DNA of 45,560 nt, from the NCBI RefSeq assembly GCF_014647515.1, contig NZ_BMPI01000083.1, positions 1 to 45,560 on the forward strand. Direction: 5' to 3'. Position numbers and translations under genes: made by a program. Of this stretch, positions 31,180-39,836 are shown one piece after another (position 1 is the stretch's first letter; each line of letters opens with the position of its first letter). The notes beneath the pieces are model-generated. The model did not search any database. It saw only the letters and a list, made by a program, of their open reading frames with translations, and had not been told where the DNA came from. Source of the DNA: Dactylosporangium sucinum (GTDB lineage Bacteria; Actinomycetota; Actinomycetes; Mycobacteriales; Micromonosporaceae).

Positions 31180-32352
31180 ATGGACAGGCGAACGCTGCTG
31201 GTGGACGGCACGATCGCGGGGGTCACCCTGGCGATCGCGCTGGGCACGCTGGGCGCGGGCGGTTTCGGGACGCCGAGCCCGCTGGCGACGCCGCTCGACC
31301 CGGTCGGCGTCATGCTCGCCCTCGTCGCGTCCGTGCCGTTGACCCTGCGCGAGCGGGCGCCGATGACCGTCTACGCGACCGTGACCGTGGGCACCCTCAC
31401 GATGCTCGTCCTCAACTATCCGCTCGACTTCCCGCTCGGCGCGGCGCTCGCCGGCTACACCGTCGCCGTCCGCTACAGCGGCGCGGCCGATCCGGTCCGG
31501 CGGCGGGGCGCGCTGGCCGCGGTGGTCGGGTTCGGCCCGGCGCTCGTCGTCATCTACTCGATCGCCGGCGACAACCTGTCCGACATCACCGTCGAGCTGA
31601 GCGCGCTGGCTCTCATGTTCGGCGCCGTCTGGATCGCCGGCGACCGGAGCCGGCTCCGGCGCGAGCGCATCGTCGCGCTCGAGGAGCGGGCGGTGCGCGC
31701 CGAGCTGGAGGTCGAGCGGGAGCACCGGCTCGCCGCGGCCCAGGAGCGCACCCGCATCGCGCGGGAGCTGCACGACTCGGCCGGCCACGCGATCAGCGTC
31801 ATCCTGGTCCAGGCGGGCGCGGCGCGGCTGCTGCACGAGCGCGACCCGGAGTGCTCCAGGAAGGCGCTGCGCACCATCGAGGACGTGGCGCGGGGCACGA
31901 TGGACGAGATCAGCCGGCTGGTCCGCGCACTGCGCGAGGACGGGCAGAGCGACCTGACCCCGACCGGCCCGGCGGCGATCCAGGATCTGCTGGCCGGTTT
32001 CCGGGCGGGCGGACTGGTGCTGAGGTCCCACGTCGCGGGTTCTGTCGCTGCGGTGCCGCGGAGTGTGGCCTCCGCCGCGTATCGCATCCTGCAGGAGGCG
32101 CTGACCAACGCGACGCGGCACGGCGACGGCAGCGCCGACGTGTCGGTGCGCTGCACCGGCGGCGCCGTCGAGATCACCGTCACCAATCCCGCCCGCAGCA
32201 GCGCGCCGGCGACGGGCGGCGGCCACGGCATCGTCGGCATGCGGGAGCGGGCGCTGCTGCTCGGCGGCACGTTACGCACCGAGCAGGTGGGTGGCCGATA
32301 TCGACTGTCGGCCTGCCTGCCGCACTTAGCCTCCGACAGCGTCCCGGCATGA
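31180..32352 (+). CDS. Sensor histidine kinase (HisKA_3/NarL-type)
   Basis: The 390-residue protein has four or five transmembrane helices (about 8-150), a coiled linker (RIVALEERAVRAELEVEREHRLAAAQ), the HisKA_3 phosphoacceptor ERTRIARELHDSAGHAISVI with H198, and a HATPase with N-box LQEALTNATRHG and G-box GGHGIVGMRERA. It lacks a large extracellular domain, so it likely senses within the membrane. ATG at 31180 has TACGCT six bases upstream, a leaderless signal. It overlaps the response regulator gene by ATGA. Confidence 0.93.
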   Translation: MDRRTLLVDGTIAGVTLAIALGTLGAGGFGTPSPLATPLDPVGVMLALVASVPLTLRERAPMTVYATVTVGTLTMLVLNYPLDFPLGAALAGYTVAVRYSGAADPVRRRGALAAVVGFGPALVVIYSIAGDNLSDITVELSALALMFGAVWIAGDRSRLRRERIVALEERAVRAELEVEREHRLAAAQERTRIARELHDSAGHAISVILVQAGAARLLHERDPECSRKALRTIEDVARGTMDEISRLVRALREDGQSDLTPTGPAAIQDLLAGFRAGGLVLRSHVAGSVAAVPRSVASAAYRILQEALTNATRHGDGSADVSVRCTGGAVEITVTNPARSSAPATGGGHGIVGMRERALLLGGTLRTEQVGGRYRLSACLPHLASDSVPA

Positions 32353-33035
32353 CGTTGCGAGTGCTCGTCGTCGACGACGACGACCTGATGCGGGCGGGCT
32401 TGCGCGCCGTGCTGTCGGTCGACGACCGCATCGTGGTCGTCGGGGAGGCGTCGGACGGTCGGCAGGCGGTCGAGCTGACGCGCCGCGAGGAGCCGGACGT
32501 GGTGCTGATGGACGTGCGGATGCCGCAGCTCGACGGCATCGGCGCCACCGCCGAGATCGTGGCGGGCGGGTCGGCGGCGCGGATCCTGATTCTGACGACG
32601 TTCGAGGACGACGACTACGTGTTCGGGGCGTTGTGCGCGGGGGCGTCCGGGTTCCTGCTCAAGCGCACGCAGCCGGAGCAGCTCATCGCGGCCATCCACA
32701 CCGTCGCGGCGGGCGAGTCGTTGCTGTCGCCGGCGGTGACCCGCACGGTCATCGACCGGATGACCCGGCAGCCGCAGCCGGATCCGGTGGCCGGACGGCG
32801 GCTGATGGAGTTGACGCCACGGGAGCGGGAGGTGCTGGAGTCCGTGGCACGGGGGCGGACGAACGGTGAGATCGCCGAGCTGCTCAGCGTCGAGGAGTCG
32901 ACCGTCAAGACGCACGTGAAGCGGATCCTGGCCAAGCTGCGGCTGCGGGACCGGGTGCAGGCGGTGATCCTGGCGTACGAGACAGGGCTGGTGCGACCGG
33001 GCGACGGTCCACGGGTCAGGGGTGACACCATCTGA
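32349..33035 (+). CDS. NarL/LuxR-type response regulator
   Basis: The 228-residue protein has a receiver domain (LRVLVVDDDDLMRAGL; phosphoacceptor D55 in VLMDVRMPQLDG; conserved Thr in ILILTTFEDD; Lys in FLLKRT) and a C-terminal LuxR helix-turn-helix (LTPREREVLESVARGRTNGEIAELLSVEESTVKTHVKRILAKL). It is the cognate partner of the upstream kinase. Targets may include the divergent MMPL exporter. It overlaps the next gene on the opposite strand by 20 bp. Confidence 0.94.
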   Translation: MTLRVLVVDDDDLMRAGLRAVLSVDDRIVVVGEASDGRQAVELTRREEPDVVLMDVRMPQLDGIGATAEIVAGGSAARILILTTFEDDDYVFGALCAGASGFLLKRTQPEQLIAAIHTVAAGESLLSPAVTRTVIDRMTRQPQPDPVAGRRLMELTPREREVLESVARGRTNGEIAELLSVEESTVKTHVKRILAKLRLRDRVQAVILAYETGLVRPGDGPRVRGDTI

Positions 33036-33426
33036 TGATCGAGTCGAGGCAGAGTTGCAGGCACAGGCCGAGGTACAGCGCGCAGCCGATGAGGCCCATC
33101 AGCGGCGCGCCGTTGAAGAGGAAGACCGCGCTGGCCAGCAGGTTGGCGCCGCAGCCGAACAGCGCCATCCAGCGGCCCCAGCGGCGGCCCTGCCACACGC
33201 CGATGCCACCGATCGCCTCGGTCGCCGGCACGCCGATGGCGGCTAGGACCAGCACCAGGAGCCAGGAGCCCGCCAGCGACGCGTTGCTCACCATCGACAT
33301 CCCGAGCACGACGCCCAGCGAGCCGATGATCACCAGCAGGACGGCCGCGGTCGTCGCCGACGACGGGCGGTAGTCCAGGGGCTCGCGTTCGAAACGGTTC
33401 TGGTAGCGCTCCAGTCGCGGCGTCAT
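33016..33426 (-). CDS. Small polytopic membrane protein
   Basis: The 136-residue protein has about four hydrophobic segments (TAAVLLVIIGSLGVVLGMSM, SWLLVLVLAAIGVPATEAIG, RWMALFGCGANLLASAVFLF, MGLIGCALYLGLCLQLCL). The N-terminus is charged (TPRLERYQNRFEREPLDYRP). I see no known family. ATG at 33426 keeps the charged start; the extended frame upstream is not supported. It may be a membrane accessory of unknown function. Confidence 0.65.
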   Translation of the reverse strand: MTPRLERYQNRFEREPLDYRPSSATTAAVLLVIIGSLGVVLGMSMVSNASLAGSWLLVLVLAAIGVPATEAIGGIGVWQGRRWGRWMALFGCGANLLASAVFLFNGAPLMGLIGCALYLGLCLQLCLDSIIRWCHP

Positions 33427-33482
33427 GCCACTCACGATGCGGGCGGGGCATTGCAGGCGGCGTGCAGTCGGCCGGCAGCCGC

Positions 33483-33574
33483 TTGACACCGTCGATGTGA
33501 GCGATAACACTCATGACACCCAATGTCCGCTCATATCTGTCCCCGGCCCGAGCAACGAAATGTGAGCGCTAACA
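33483..33574 (+). promoter_or_regulatory. Promoter with two LacI-type operators for the GH54 gene
   Basis: A perfect -35 TTGACA (33483-33488) is followed at 16 bp by TAACAC (33505-33510). The operator TGTGAGCGATAACA (33496-33509) covers the -10, and a second, TGTGAGCGCTAACA (33561-33574), lies 20 bp before the start codon. These match the TGTNAGCGCTNACA class bound by LacI-family sugar repressors. No LacI gene is within the window. Confidence 0.75.
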
Positions 33575-33593
33575 TCCCAGAGAGGCCCCCGCC

Positions 33594-35087
33594 ATGGGTT
33601 TCTGGTCCTCGCGCCGGCTGCGGCGCACCGTCCTCCCGAGCGTCGCCGCCGTGGCGCTCGTCGCCGCGGCGCTGATCGCCGCGCCCGGCACGGCGCAGGC
33701 GGCCGGCACGCTGCCCTGCGACATCTACGCGAGCGGCGGCACGCCCTGCGTCGCCGCGCACAGCACCACCCGCGCCCTGTTCGGCTCGTACAACGGCTCG
33801 CTGTACCAGGTGCGCCGCTGGTCGGACGGCGCGACCGCGAACATCGGCGTGCTGAGCGCCGGCGGCTACGCCAACGCCGCGACGCAGGACTCGTTCTGCT
33901 CCGGCACGTACTGCACGATCGTGCGCATCTACGACCAGACCTCCCGGCACAACGACCTGACGATCGCGCCCGGCGGCGGCGCGAACCCGACCGCCGACCA
34001 GGGCGCCAACGCCGCGGCCCTGCCGGTGACGGCGGGCGGCCACAAGGTCTACGGCGTGTACATTTCAGCCGGCAACGGCTACCGCAACAACGCCACCAAC
34101 GGCGTCGCCACCGGCAGCCAGCCCGAGGGCATGTACATGGTCACCGAGGGCACGCACTTCAACGACCGCTGCTGCTTCGACTACGGCAACGCCGAGACGA
34201 ACAACATGGACACCGGCAACGGTGACATGGACGCGATCTACTTCGGCACACTGTGCTGGTTCTCGCCGTGCGCGGGCGGCCCGCGCGTCGCGGCCGACCT
34301 GGAGAACGGCCTGTTCGCCGGCGGCGACGGCTCCTGGACCGCGAACACCGGGCGCAGCACGGCGTTCGTGACGGCGATGCTGAAGAACAACGGCACGACG
34401 ACGTACGCCATCAAGGACGGCAACGCGCAGTCCGGCAGCCTGGCCACCCGGTACAACGGCGCGCTGCCCAGCCAGTCGGGGTACCGTCCGATGACCAAGC
34501 AGGGCGCGATCATCCTCGGCATCGGCGGCGACAACAGCAACGGCTCCGTCGGCTCGTTCTTCGAGGGCGTCATGACCAGCGGCTACCCGACCGACGCCAC
34601 CGAGAACTCGGTCCAGGCGAACATCGTCTCGGTCGGCTACAGCAAGAGCGTCACGTTCCCGGCGAACGGCTCCACCTACCGGCTGACGAACCTCGCGAGC
34701 GGCAAGGTGCTCGACGCGGTGAACTGCGGCACCGCCAACGGCACCCAGATCGACGTCTGGCAGGCGCTGGGCAACACCTGCCAGCAGTGGCGCTTCAACA
34801 GCGTCGGCGCGAACAAGTGGACGATCACGAACGTCAACGCCAACAAGGTCCTCGACGCCGTCAACTGCGGCCTGGCGCTCGGCACCGCCACCAACCTGTG
34901 GCAGTCGCTGGGCAACCTGTGCCAGCAGTGGGCGGTCATCCCCGCCGGCAACGGCCGCTACGAGCTCGTGGTCGAGAACAGCGGCATGGTCCTCGACGAC
35001 CAGAACTGCGGCACCGCCAACGGCACGAAGGTGCAGCTCTGGATGTGGCTGAACAACACCTGCCAGCTCTGGGCGATCGCACCCTGA
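33594..35087 (+). CDS. Secreted GH54 alpha-L-arabinofuranosidase with ricin-type lectin domain
   Basis: The 497-residue protein has a signal peptide (LPSVAAVALVAAALIAAPGTAQA, cleaved near 37), a GH54/AbfB catalytic domain (about 38-345: PCDIYASGGTPCVAAHSTTRAL, YDQTSRHNDL, GMYMVTEGTHFN), and a ricin B trefoil (about 355-497) with VLDAVNC/VLDDQNC repeats and CQQW. E237 in DLENGLF and D313 in GGDNSNG match the nucleophile and acid/base of the fungal enzyme AkAbfB (E221 and D297, same 76-residue spacing). The fungal C-terminal CBM42 is replaced by the ricin domain. It removes arabinose side chains from arabinoxylan or arabinan outside the cell. Controlled by the LacI-type sites upstream. Confidence 0.92.
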   Translation: MGFWSSRRLRRTVLPSVAAVALVAAALIAAPGTAQAAGTLPCDIYASGGTPCVAAHSTTRALFGSYNGSLYQVRRWSDGATANIGVLSAGGYANAATQDSFCSGTYCTIVRIYDQTSRHNDLTIAPGGGANPTADQGANAAALPVTAGGHKVYGVYISAGNGYRNNATNGVATGSQPEGMYMVTEGTHFNDRCCFDYGNAETNNMDTGNGDMDAIYFGTLCWFSPCAGGPRVAADLENGLFAGGDGSWTANTGRSTAFVTAMLKNNGTTTYAIKDGNAQSGSLATRYNGALPSQSGYRPMTKQGAIILGIGGDNSNGSVGSFFEGVMTSGYPTDATENSVQANIVSVGYSKSVTFPANGSTYRLTNLASGKVLDAVNCGTANGTQIDVWQALGNTCQQWRFNSVGANKWTITNVNANKVLDAVNCGLALGTATNLWQSLGNLCQQWAVIPAGNGRYELVVENSGMVLDDQNCGTANGTKVQLWMWLNNTCQLWAIAP

Positions 35088-35094
35088 CCAGGCT

Positions 35095-35124
35095 CTGGGG
35101 CGCGGTCAGCCGACCGCGCCCCAG
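35095..35124. terminator. Bidirectional hairpin between convergent genes
   Basis: A perfect 13-bp stem, CTGGGGCGCGGTC (35095-35107) with its complement (35112-35124), encloses AGCC. It is eight bases after the GH54 stop and before the stop of the opposite gene at 35133. It lacks a T-tract. Confidence 0.7.
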
Positions 35125-35132
35125 CTCCACCG

Positions 35133-36044
35133 TCAGTCCAGCTCGGAAGCGGCCGGCGGGGTGCCGTCCGACCAGCGCGCCTTGAGGATCGCCGTATACG
35201 AGAGGCGGACGCCGTCCGTCCACGACTCCCGCGCGAGCGCCTCGCCCGTCGCCGGGTCGATGACCAGCCGCTGCTGGCCGACCGAGCCGCCGTCGCCGCG
35301 CCGGCTGTAGCCGACCGCCGCCCCGCCACGGCCCAGCGCGTCGGTCACCGGGCCGAGCACCTCGATGCCGGGCAGTTGGGCGAGCATCCGATAGGCGCCC
35401 GCGCGCACCGGCGCCGGGACCGGCAGGTCCAGCACGAGGCCCGCACCGGCGTAGAAGAGGAACTCGTCGCGGCTCTCCGTCGTGCCCTTCTCCGCATACC
35501 AGTCCAGGAGCCGCGCCTTGAGCGCGCCGGGCTCGGTCGGCAGGCCGGCCAGCTGCGCCGCGGATCGGGGCAGCCCGGCGACGAGGAAGTTGTTGTCCGC
35601 GGTGTGTCCTTCCATCGGGCGTACCGTCCACCCGCCCGACGTTCCGCGGAAGTACCCGACCGAGGGGTCGCCGGCCCGCGTGGCGAGCCACTGCTCGACG
35701 GTCATGCCGGGCGAGCCATGCTCGGCGCGCACGACCCAGTAGCGGCCGCTCTCGACGGCCTTGCCGTCGTTGTGCTGCGCGGCGACCAACAACAGATCGG
35801 TCGAAGCGGCAGTCGACGGCGCAGCGCTGACATCGCCGGGAGTCGAAGGCCGCAGCGCCACCGCCGCCGTGACCGCGGCGATCGCGGCCAGCCCGGCCCC
35901 CGCCAGCACGAGGCGTCGCGCCGGGGTGCGGCGGCGTTCGGCCTGCCTGGGGTACGACATGATCATCGAAAGATCGTCGGGCGCCGGCTCGGGCGTGAGC
36001 CGGCTCGGGCGAGCCTCGGCTAAGGAACGCATGATCTTGCTCAT
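35133..36044 (-). CDS. CU044_5270-type membrane protein, partner of an ECF sigma factor
   Basis: The 303-residue protein has a cytoplasmic N-terminus with several charged turns, one transmembrane helix near 43-65 (RLVLAGAGLAAIAAVTAAVAL), and an outside domain containing YWVVRAEHGSPGMTVEQWL and YRMLAQLPGIEVLGPVTDALGRGGAAVGY followed by QQRLVIDPATGEALARES. That pattern is the one of the CU044_5270 family, which in actinobacteria follows ECF sigma genes. It may sense the cell envelope and control the sigma factor; this is context only. It overlaps the sigma gene by ATGA. ATG at 36032 is an alternative start. Confidence 0.8.
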   Translation of the reverse strand: MSKIMRSLAEARPSRLTPEPAPDDLSMIMSYPRQAERRRTPARRLVLAGAGLAAIAAVTAAVALRPSTPGDVSAAPSTAASTDLLLVAAQHNDGKAVESGRYWVVRAEHGSPGMTVEQWLATRAGDPSVGYFRGTSGGWTVRPMEGHTADNNFLVAGLPRSAAQLAGLPTEPGALKARLLDWYAEKGTTESRDEFLFYAGAGLVLDLPVPAPVRAGAYRMLAQLPGIEVLGPVTDALGRGGAAVGYSRRGDGGSVGQQRLVIDPATGEALARESWTDGVRLSYTAILKARWSDGTPPAASELD

Positions 36045-36586
36045 CGACTGTACTCCTGGGTCGGTCGGGATACCGGTGGGCGACGAGCCGACCCGGCGAG
36101 CGCCTGCTCGAGCCGCTTCCGGGCGCGGTGCAGCCGGACGAAGTAGGTGGCCGTGGAGCAGCCGACGACCTTCGCGGCCTCCCGGGCGCCGAGCCCGTGC
36201 CAGGCCACGAGGGTCAGCAGCTCCCGGTCGTCGTCACCGAGCCGCGCGAGCGCCGCGAGCATCGCCGCCTTCTCGGTCACCCCGTCGGCGACGTCGGCCT
36301 GCGCCTCCTCGACCCAGGCCCGCATCTCGGCCGCGAGGCTCACCTGCCGGACCTCCTCGCGATACCGCTCGCGGATGACGTTGCGCGCCACGCCGAGCAA
36401 CCACGGCAACGGCACCGCCGGCACGGCGTCGAGCCGCCGCCACACCACGAGAAACGTGTCCGCGACGACGTCGTCGGCAAGGTCCCGCCCGACCCGGCTG
36501 ACCGCATAGGCATACACTCGCGGCCGGAACTCCCCGTAGAGAGCGGTGAACCAGCGACCTTCATCGGGATGCTCCACAAGCTGCAC
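36041..36586 (-). CDS. ECF RNA polymerase sigma factor
   Basis: The 181-residue protein has sigma region 2 (FTALYGEFRPRVYAYAVSRV, ADDVVADTFLVVWRRLDAVP, LPWLLGVARNVIRERYREE) and region 4 (LARLGDDDRELLTLVAWHGLGAREAAKVVGCSTATYFVRLHRARKRL). It belongs to the group that is co-transcribed with CU044_5270 proteins. It is a separate system from the ECF gene at 4069. The promoter and regulon are not evident. Confidence 0.93.
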   Translation of the reverse strand: MQLVEHPDEGRWFTALYGEFRPRVYAYAVSRVGRDLADDVVADTFLVVWRRLDAVPAVPLPWLLGVARNVIRERYREEVRQVSLAAEMRAWVEEAQADVADGVTEKAAMLAALARLGDDDRELLTLVAWHGLGAREAAKVVGCSTATYFVRLHRARKRLEQALAGSARRPPVSRPTQEYSR

Positions 36587-36666
36587 TCCTCCAGCGCCGA
36601 GGATCTCTCGTCACGAGGTAATGCGCCCCGAGGCACGCTTCTTACCGCCGACTTCGTGCCGGTGAC

Positions 36667-36720
36667 AAAAAGAGCGTCGCCCGGCTCGGCGGCCGTTCGG
36701 CGGCCGCGAGCCGGGGCGAC
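36667..36720 (-). terminator. Intrinsic terminator after the dual-ATPase operon
   Basis: On the minus strand a long GC-rich stem-loop (36676-36720, centred on GGCCG-TTCG-GCGGCC) is followed by a run of five T (36671-36667). It lies just past the stop of the ATPase gene and separates that operon from the ECF operon. Confidence 0.75.
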
Positions 36721-36731
36721 GACCGGATCGA

Positions 36732-39700
36732 TCAGCGGCGGGCCCGTTCGATGACCTCTTCCGGGGACAACGGCGCCTTCGGGTGGTGGGTCAGGCAGAG
36801 CGGCGTTCGCACCTTGACGAACGAGAAGCCCTCGCCGGCCGCGTAGAACTGGCCGCTGCCGAGCAGCCCGATGTCCGGCAGCCGGCCGCCCTTCGCCAGA
36901 GCCAGCTCGCGGGCCGCGTCGATCTGGGCCGGCGAGTTCAGCAGGCCGAAGAACTGGGTCGTGGCGTTGCCCGAGATCTGGTTGTGCAGGCCCTTCGGGG
37001 CCTGGGTGGCGAAGACCAGGCCCAGCCCGTACTTCCGCGCCTGCGACGCCAGCGTGATCGTGCTCGCCGTCGAGGCGGTGGTCCCGGTCGACGGCGCCAG
37101 CGTCTGGGCCTCGTCCATGATGAACAGGCCGCCCAGGGGCCGGTCGCCGGCCGGGTAACGCTTGAGCCAGGTGAACAGCGCCAGCTGCAGCTGGTTCACG
37201 AAGCCCTGCTTCTCCTCGTCGGACATGAGGCCGATGAAGCTGATCACCGAGACCCGGGCTCGCTTTCCCGGCGACGGTGTCAGCAGCACTGCGGGATCCG
37301 CCGCCGCCCCCTTGCCGCCGAAGAGCGGGTCGTTGACCATCGCCGCCTTCAGCGTCTCGGCGAGGTCGTGTGCGAGCTTGCCCGCCCTGGCCATCCGGCT
37401 GACGTCGTCCGGAAGATCGGCGAGGAAGTCGGTGAAGCCCTCCAGCCCGACCTTGCCGCCCCGGGCGTAGGCCTGCAGGGCCTCGGTCAGCACGGCCTTG
37501 CTCTGGACGGCAAGCTTGGTGGTGCCGCCGGCGCCCGCGCGTGGGGCGAGCGCGTCGACCGCGGCCCGCACGGCCTGGTCGAACTCGTCCGGCGAGTCGC
37601 GCACCGGCCCGAAGTCCGGCAGCGGCTGGAAGCTCAGCGGACGGCCGCCCCCGACGCCGGGCGTCCACACGACGACCTCGGTGTGGTCGAGGTAGTCCCG
37701 CGCCCGTTCGTCGTCGCCCGGGCCCCAGCCCGCGGGCGTCTCGGGCCACGGGTCCCCGAGCCGGGCGAGGTCGTTGTTCGGGTCGAGCACGATCGCCGAG
37801 ACGCCCTTTCGGGCGCACTCCTCGACCAGCCGGCGGATGAGCACGGTCTTGCCGGAGCCGGAGCCGGCAAAGATGACCGTGTGGCGGCGCAGCGACTCCA
37901 GGTTGACCACGAACGGCGCCTCGTCCTGGATGACCTTCCCGAGCCGGACGGTGCGGTCGTCCTCCGCGGGGCCCGGCGTCGGTGCCGCGACAGCAGCGGG
38001 CGACAACGGGGCCGGCGGCGGTGCTGCTCCGAGGATCTCGGTGAAGAGCCGCGTCCGGCTCGCCGGCCGCCGCGCGACCAGCCACTCGCCGAACAGCGCG
38101 TGCGGCACGGCCTGCATCCGGCGCAGCGCGTCGAAGACCTTCAGGTCCGCGTCGTCGATCCGGTGCCAGATGCCGCCCTCGGCCCGGAAACCCTCGATGA
38201 CCTCCCTGGTCCGCGGCCCGGTCGGCCAGTTCTCGCGGCGCAACAGGATCAACTTGCGCTGCGGGACCTTCCGGTCGAGCCCGGCCAGAACCCGCGCATT
38301 GTGAACACGAGAGATGACCGCCCGCGCATGGTCGTGGGCGATGGAGCGGAATCCCCAGTGGGCCTCGTTCTCGGTCGCCTCGTCGAGCACCTGGATGAGG
38401 CGGCCGTGCAGGGGCGGGTTGGTGCTCGGGGGCGGTGAGTCCTGCTTGTAGACGACGCCGGTGGGCGCCTGCTCGTCGATCCACGCGCTGATGCCGGCCG
38501 CCAGCAGGGCCGGCATGTGCAGATCCTCCGAGTACTTGCTGAGCGCCTCGCTCACGTCGGCCTCCGCGACCAGCCGCGCGAACGTCGCGTCGAGCTCACC
38601 GAGATCGCCGGTGGTGTGCCGGACGACCACCGGCGGCTCGACGTCCGGGAACCGGTCCAGCTCGACCAGTTCGTCGGTGTCCAGGCAGCGGTGGAGGTGG
38701 TGGTCGACCCGGCGGAGCAGGGCGCGCGGTGTGAAGTCCCGGGCCGCGTCGAAGGCCTCCGGCTGAATCGGCCAGGTCGGGTACGGCGGGGTGAAGCCCA
38801 CCTCCCGATAGGTCGCCGAGAACCGCTTCTCCACGATCATCCGGGCGATCTCGGCGCTGCGGATCCGGTCGGGCAGCAGCGTCTCCCGGAACCGCTCGAT
38901 GACCGGCCCGGGCGCGCCCTTCTTCAGCAGCTCCCAGGTGTCGGGCAGGCAGGACATCACGATCAGGGTGCGCTGGGTGACGTCCCGCAGGTTCAGCAGC
39001 CCGTCGGCGATGGCGCCGACGACCGCCTGCTGCTCCGGGTCAAGGCTGACGTTGCGCTCGAACATGGTGATGGTGGTCTGAGCGAACAGCGTGTCGAGCT
39101 GGTCGATCGCGATCACGCTCGGGCTGAGCGTCAGCGCGATGAGCCGGGAGATGTCGCTGACCACTTCCTGCGGCTTGCGGACGGTCGCCGTGAACCCCCA
39201 GTCGGTGCGGTCCGCCGGCTCGGTCGGCTCCGAGATCAGGTGGGCCAGGCCGACGTCCTGGTGGTCGAAGCTCCGGGAGTTGTAGAGCGCGAGCGCGCGG
39301 GCCGTGTCCTGACACTCCCGGCCAGTGGCGGCGTCGAACCGGCGCAGCCCGCCGATGAACACGTCGAGGTGGTCGCGGGTCAGCGCCGCGTTGCCGGCGA
39401 TCGCGTCGCGAACCTCCGGCGGAATGCCGAGCTGGGCGGTGAGGCGGCGCAGGAACGTCTTGAGCTGGGCTCCCGAGCCGATCGCGTCGCGCGCCAGGCC
39501 GCCGATGAGGCCCTGGACCGTGCTTTCCCAGAAGGTACGGCCGCTGATCATGTTGACCAGGAAGAAGTACCCGCCGCCGTCGGCCCGCTGAATGGTGTCC
39601 CGCACCGCGCCGAGCAGATGCGTCTTGCCGGCGCCGGCACGACCTTGCAGCGCCACACCGAGCGGGGTCTCGGTGTCGCTACGACGCGCCTTGTTGACGC

Positions 39701-39836
39701 CGCTCAGGATCTCCCGTACGGCGCGCTCGTGCAGCTCCGGCACGTCGTAAGGCGAGGGCCGCCAGATGTCGTCGGGGGTCGGGGCCGGGTTGAAGTGCAG
39801 GGCCTCCAGGGCGGCGCGCTCCGCGGCGGGAATCAC
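36732..39836 (-). CDS. Two-domain P-loop NTPase: AAA/ORC-like plus HerA/FtsK-like
   Basis: The 1034-residue protein has two ATPase modules. The first (about 30-410) has Walker A GRAGAGKT (65-72), Walker B VIAIDQLD (241-248) and a winged-helix-like tail, like ORC/Cdc6-type AAA proteins. The second (about 630-1030) has GSGSGKT (658-664), Walker B LFIMDEAQTLAP (905-916) and FATQAPKGLHNQISGNATTQFF, the HerA/VirB4/FtsK-type pattern of DNA-translocating hexamers. A middle segment (about 430-610) is unrecognised. It is last in an operon with a winged-helix protein (GTGA overlap) and a DUF559 nuclease. A DNA-pumping or loading motor serving the nuclease is the natural idea. GTG at 39836 is the start; no transmembrane helix is visible. 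Confidence 0.85.
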   Translation of the reverse strand: MIPAAERAALEALHFNPAPTPDDIWRPSPYDVPELHERAVREILSGVNKARRSDTETPLGVALQGRAGAGKTHLLGAVRDTIQRADGGGYFFLVNMISGRTFWESTVQGLIGGLARDAIGSGAQLKTFLRRLTAQLGIPPEVRDAIAGNAALTRDHLDVFIGGLRRFDAATGRECQDTARALALYNSRSFDHQDVGLAHLISEPTEPADRTDWGFTATVRKPQEVVSDISRLIALTLSPSVIAIDQLDTLFAQTTITMFERNVSLDPEQQAVVGAIADGLLNLRDVTQRTLIVMSCLPDTWELLKKGAPGPVIERFRETLLPDRIRSAEIARMIVEKRFSATYREVGFTPPYPTWPIQPEAFDAARDFTPRALLRRVDHHLHRCLDTDELVELDRFPDVEPPVVVRHTTGDLGELDATFARLVAEADVSEALSKYSEDLHMPALLAAGISAWIDEQAPTGVVYKQDSPPPSTNPPLHGRLIQVLDEATENEAHWGFRSIAHDHARAVISRVHNARVLAGLDRKVPQRKLILLRRENWPTGPRTREVIEGFRAEGGIWHRIDDADLKVFDALRRMQAVPHALFGEWLVARRPASRTRLFTEILGAAPPPAPLSPAAVAAPTPGPAEDDRTVRLGKVIQDEAPFVVNLESLRRHTVIFAGSGSGKTVLIRRLVEECARKGVSAIVLDPNNDLARLGDPWPETPAGWGPGDDERARDYLDHTEVVVWTPGVGGGRPLSFQPLPDFGPVRDSPDEFDQAVRAAVDALAPRAGAGGTTKLAVQSKAVLTEALQAYARGGKVGLEGFTDFLADLPDDVSRMARAGKLAHDLAETLKAAMVNDPLFGGKGAAADPAVLLTPSPGKRARVSVISFIGLMSDEEKQGFVNQLQLALFTWLKRYPAGDRPLGGLFIMDEAQTLAPSTGTTASTASTITLASQARKYGLGLVFATQAPKGLHNQISGNATTQFFGLLNSPAQIDAARELALAKGGRLPDIGLLGSGQFYAAGEGFSFVKVRTPLCLTHHPKAPLSPEEVIERARR

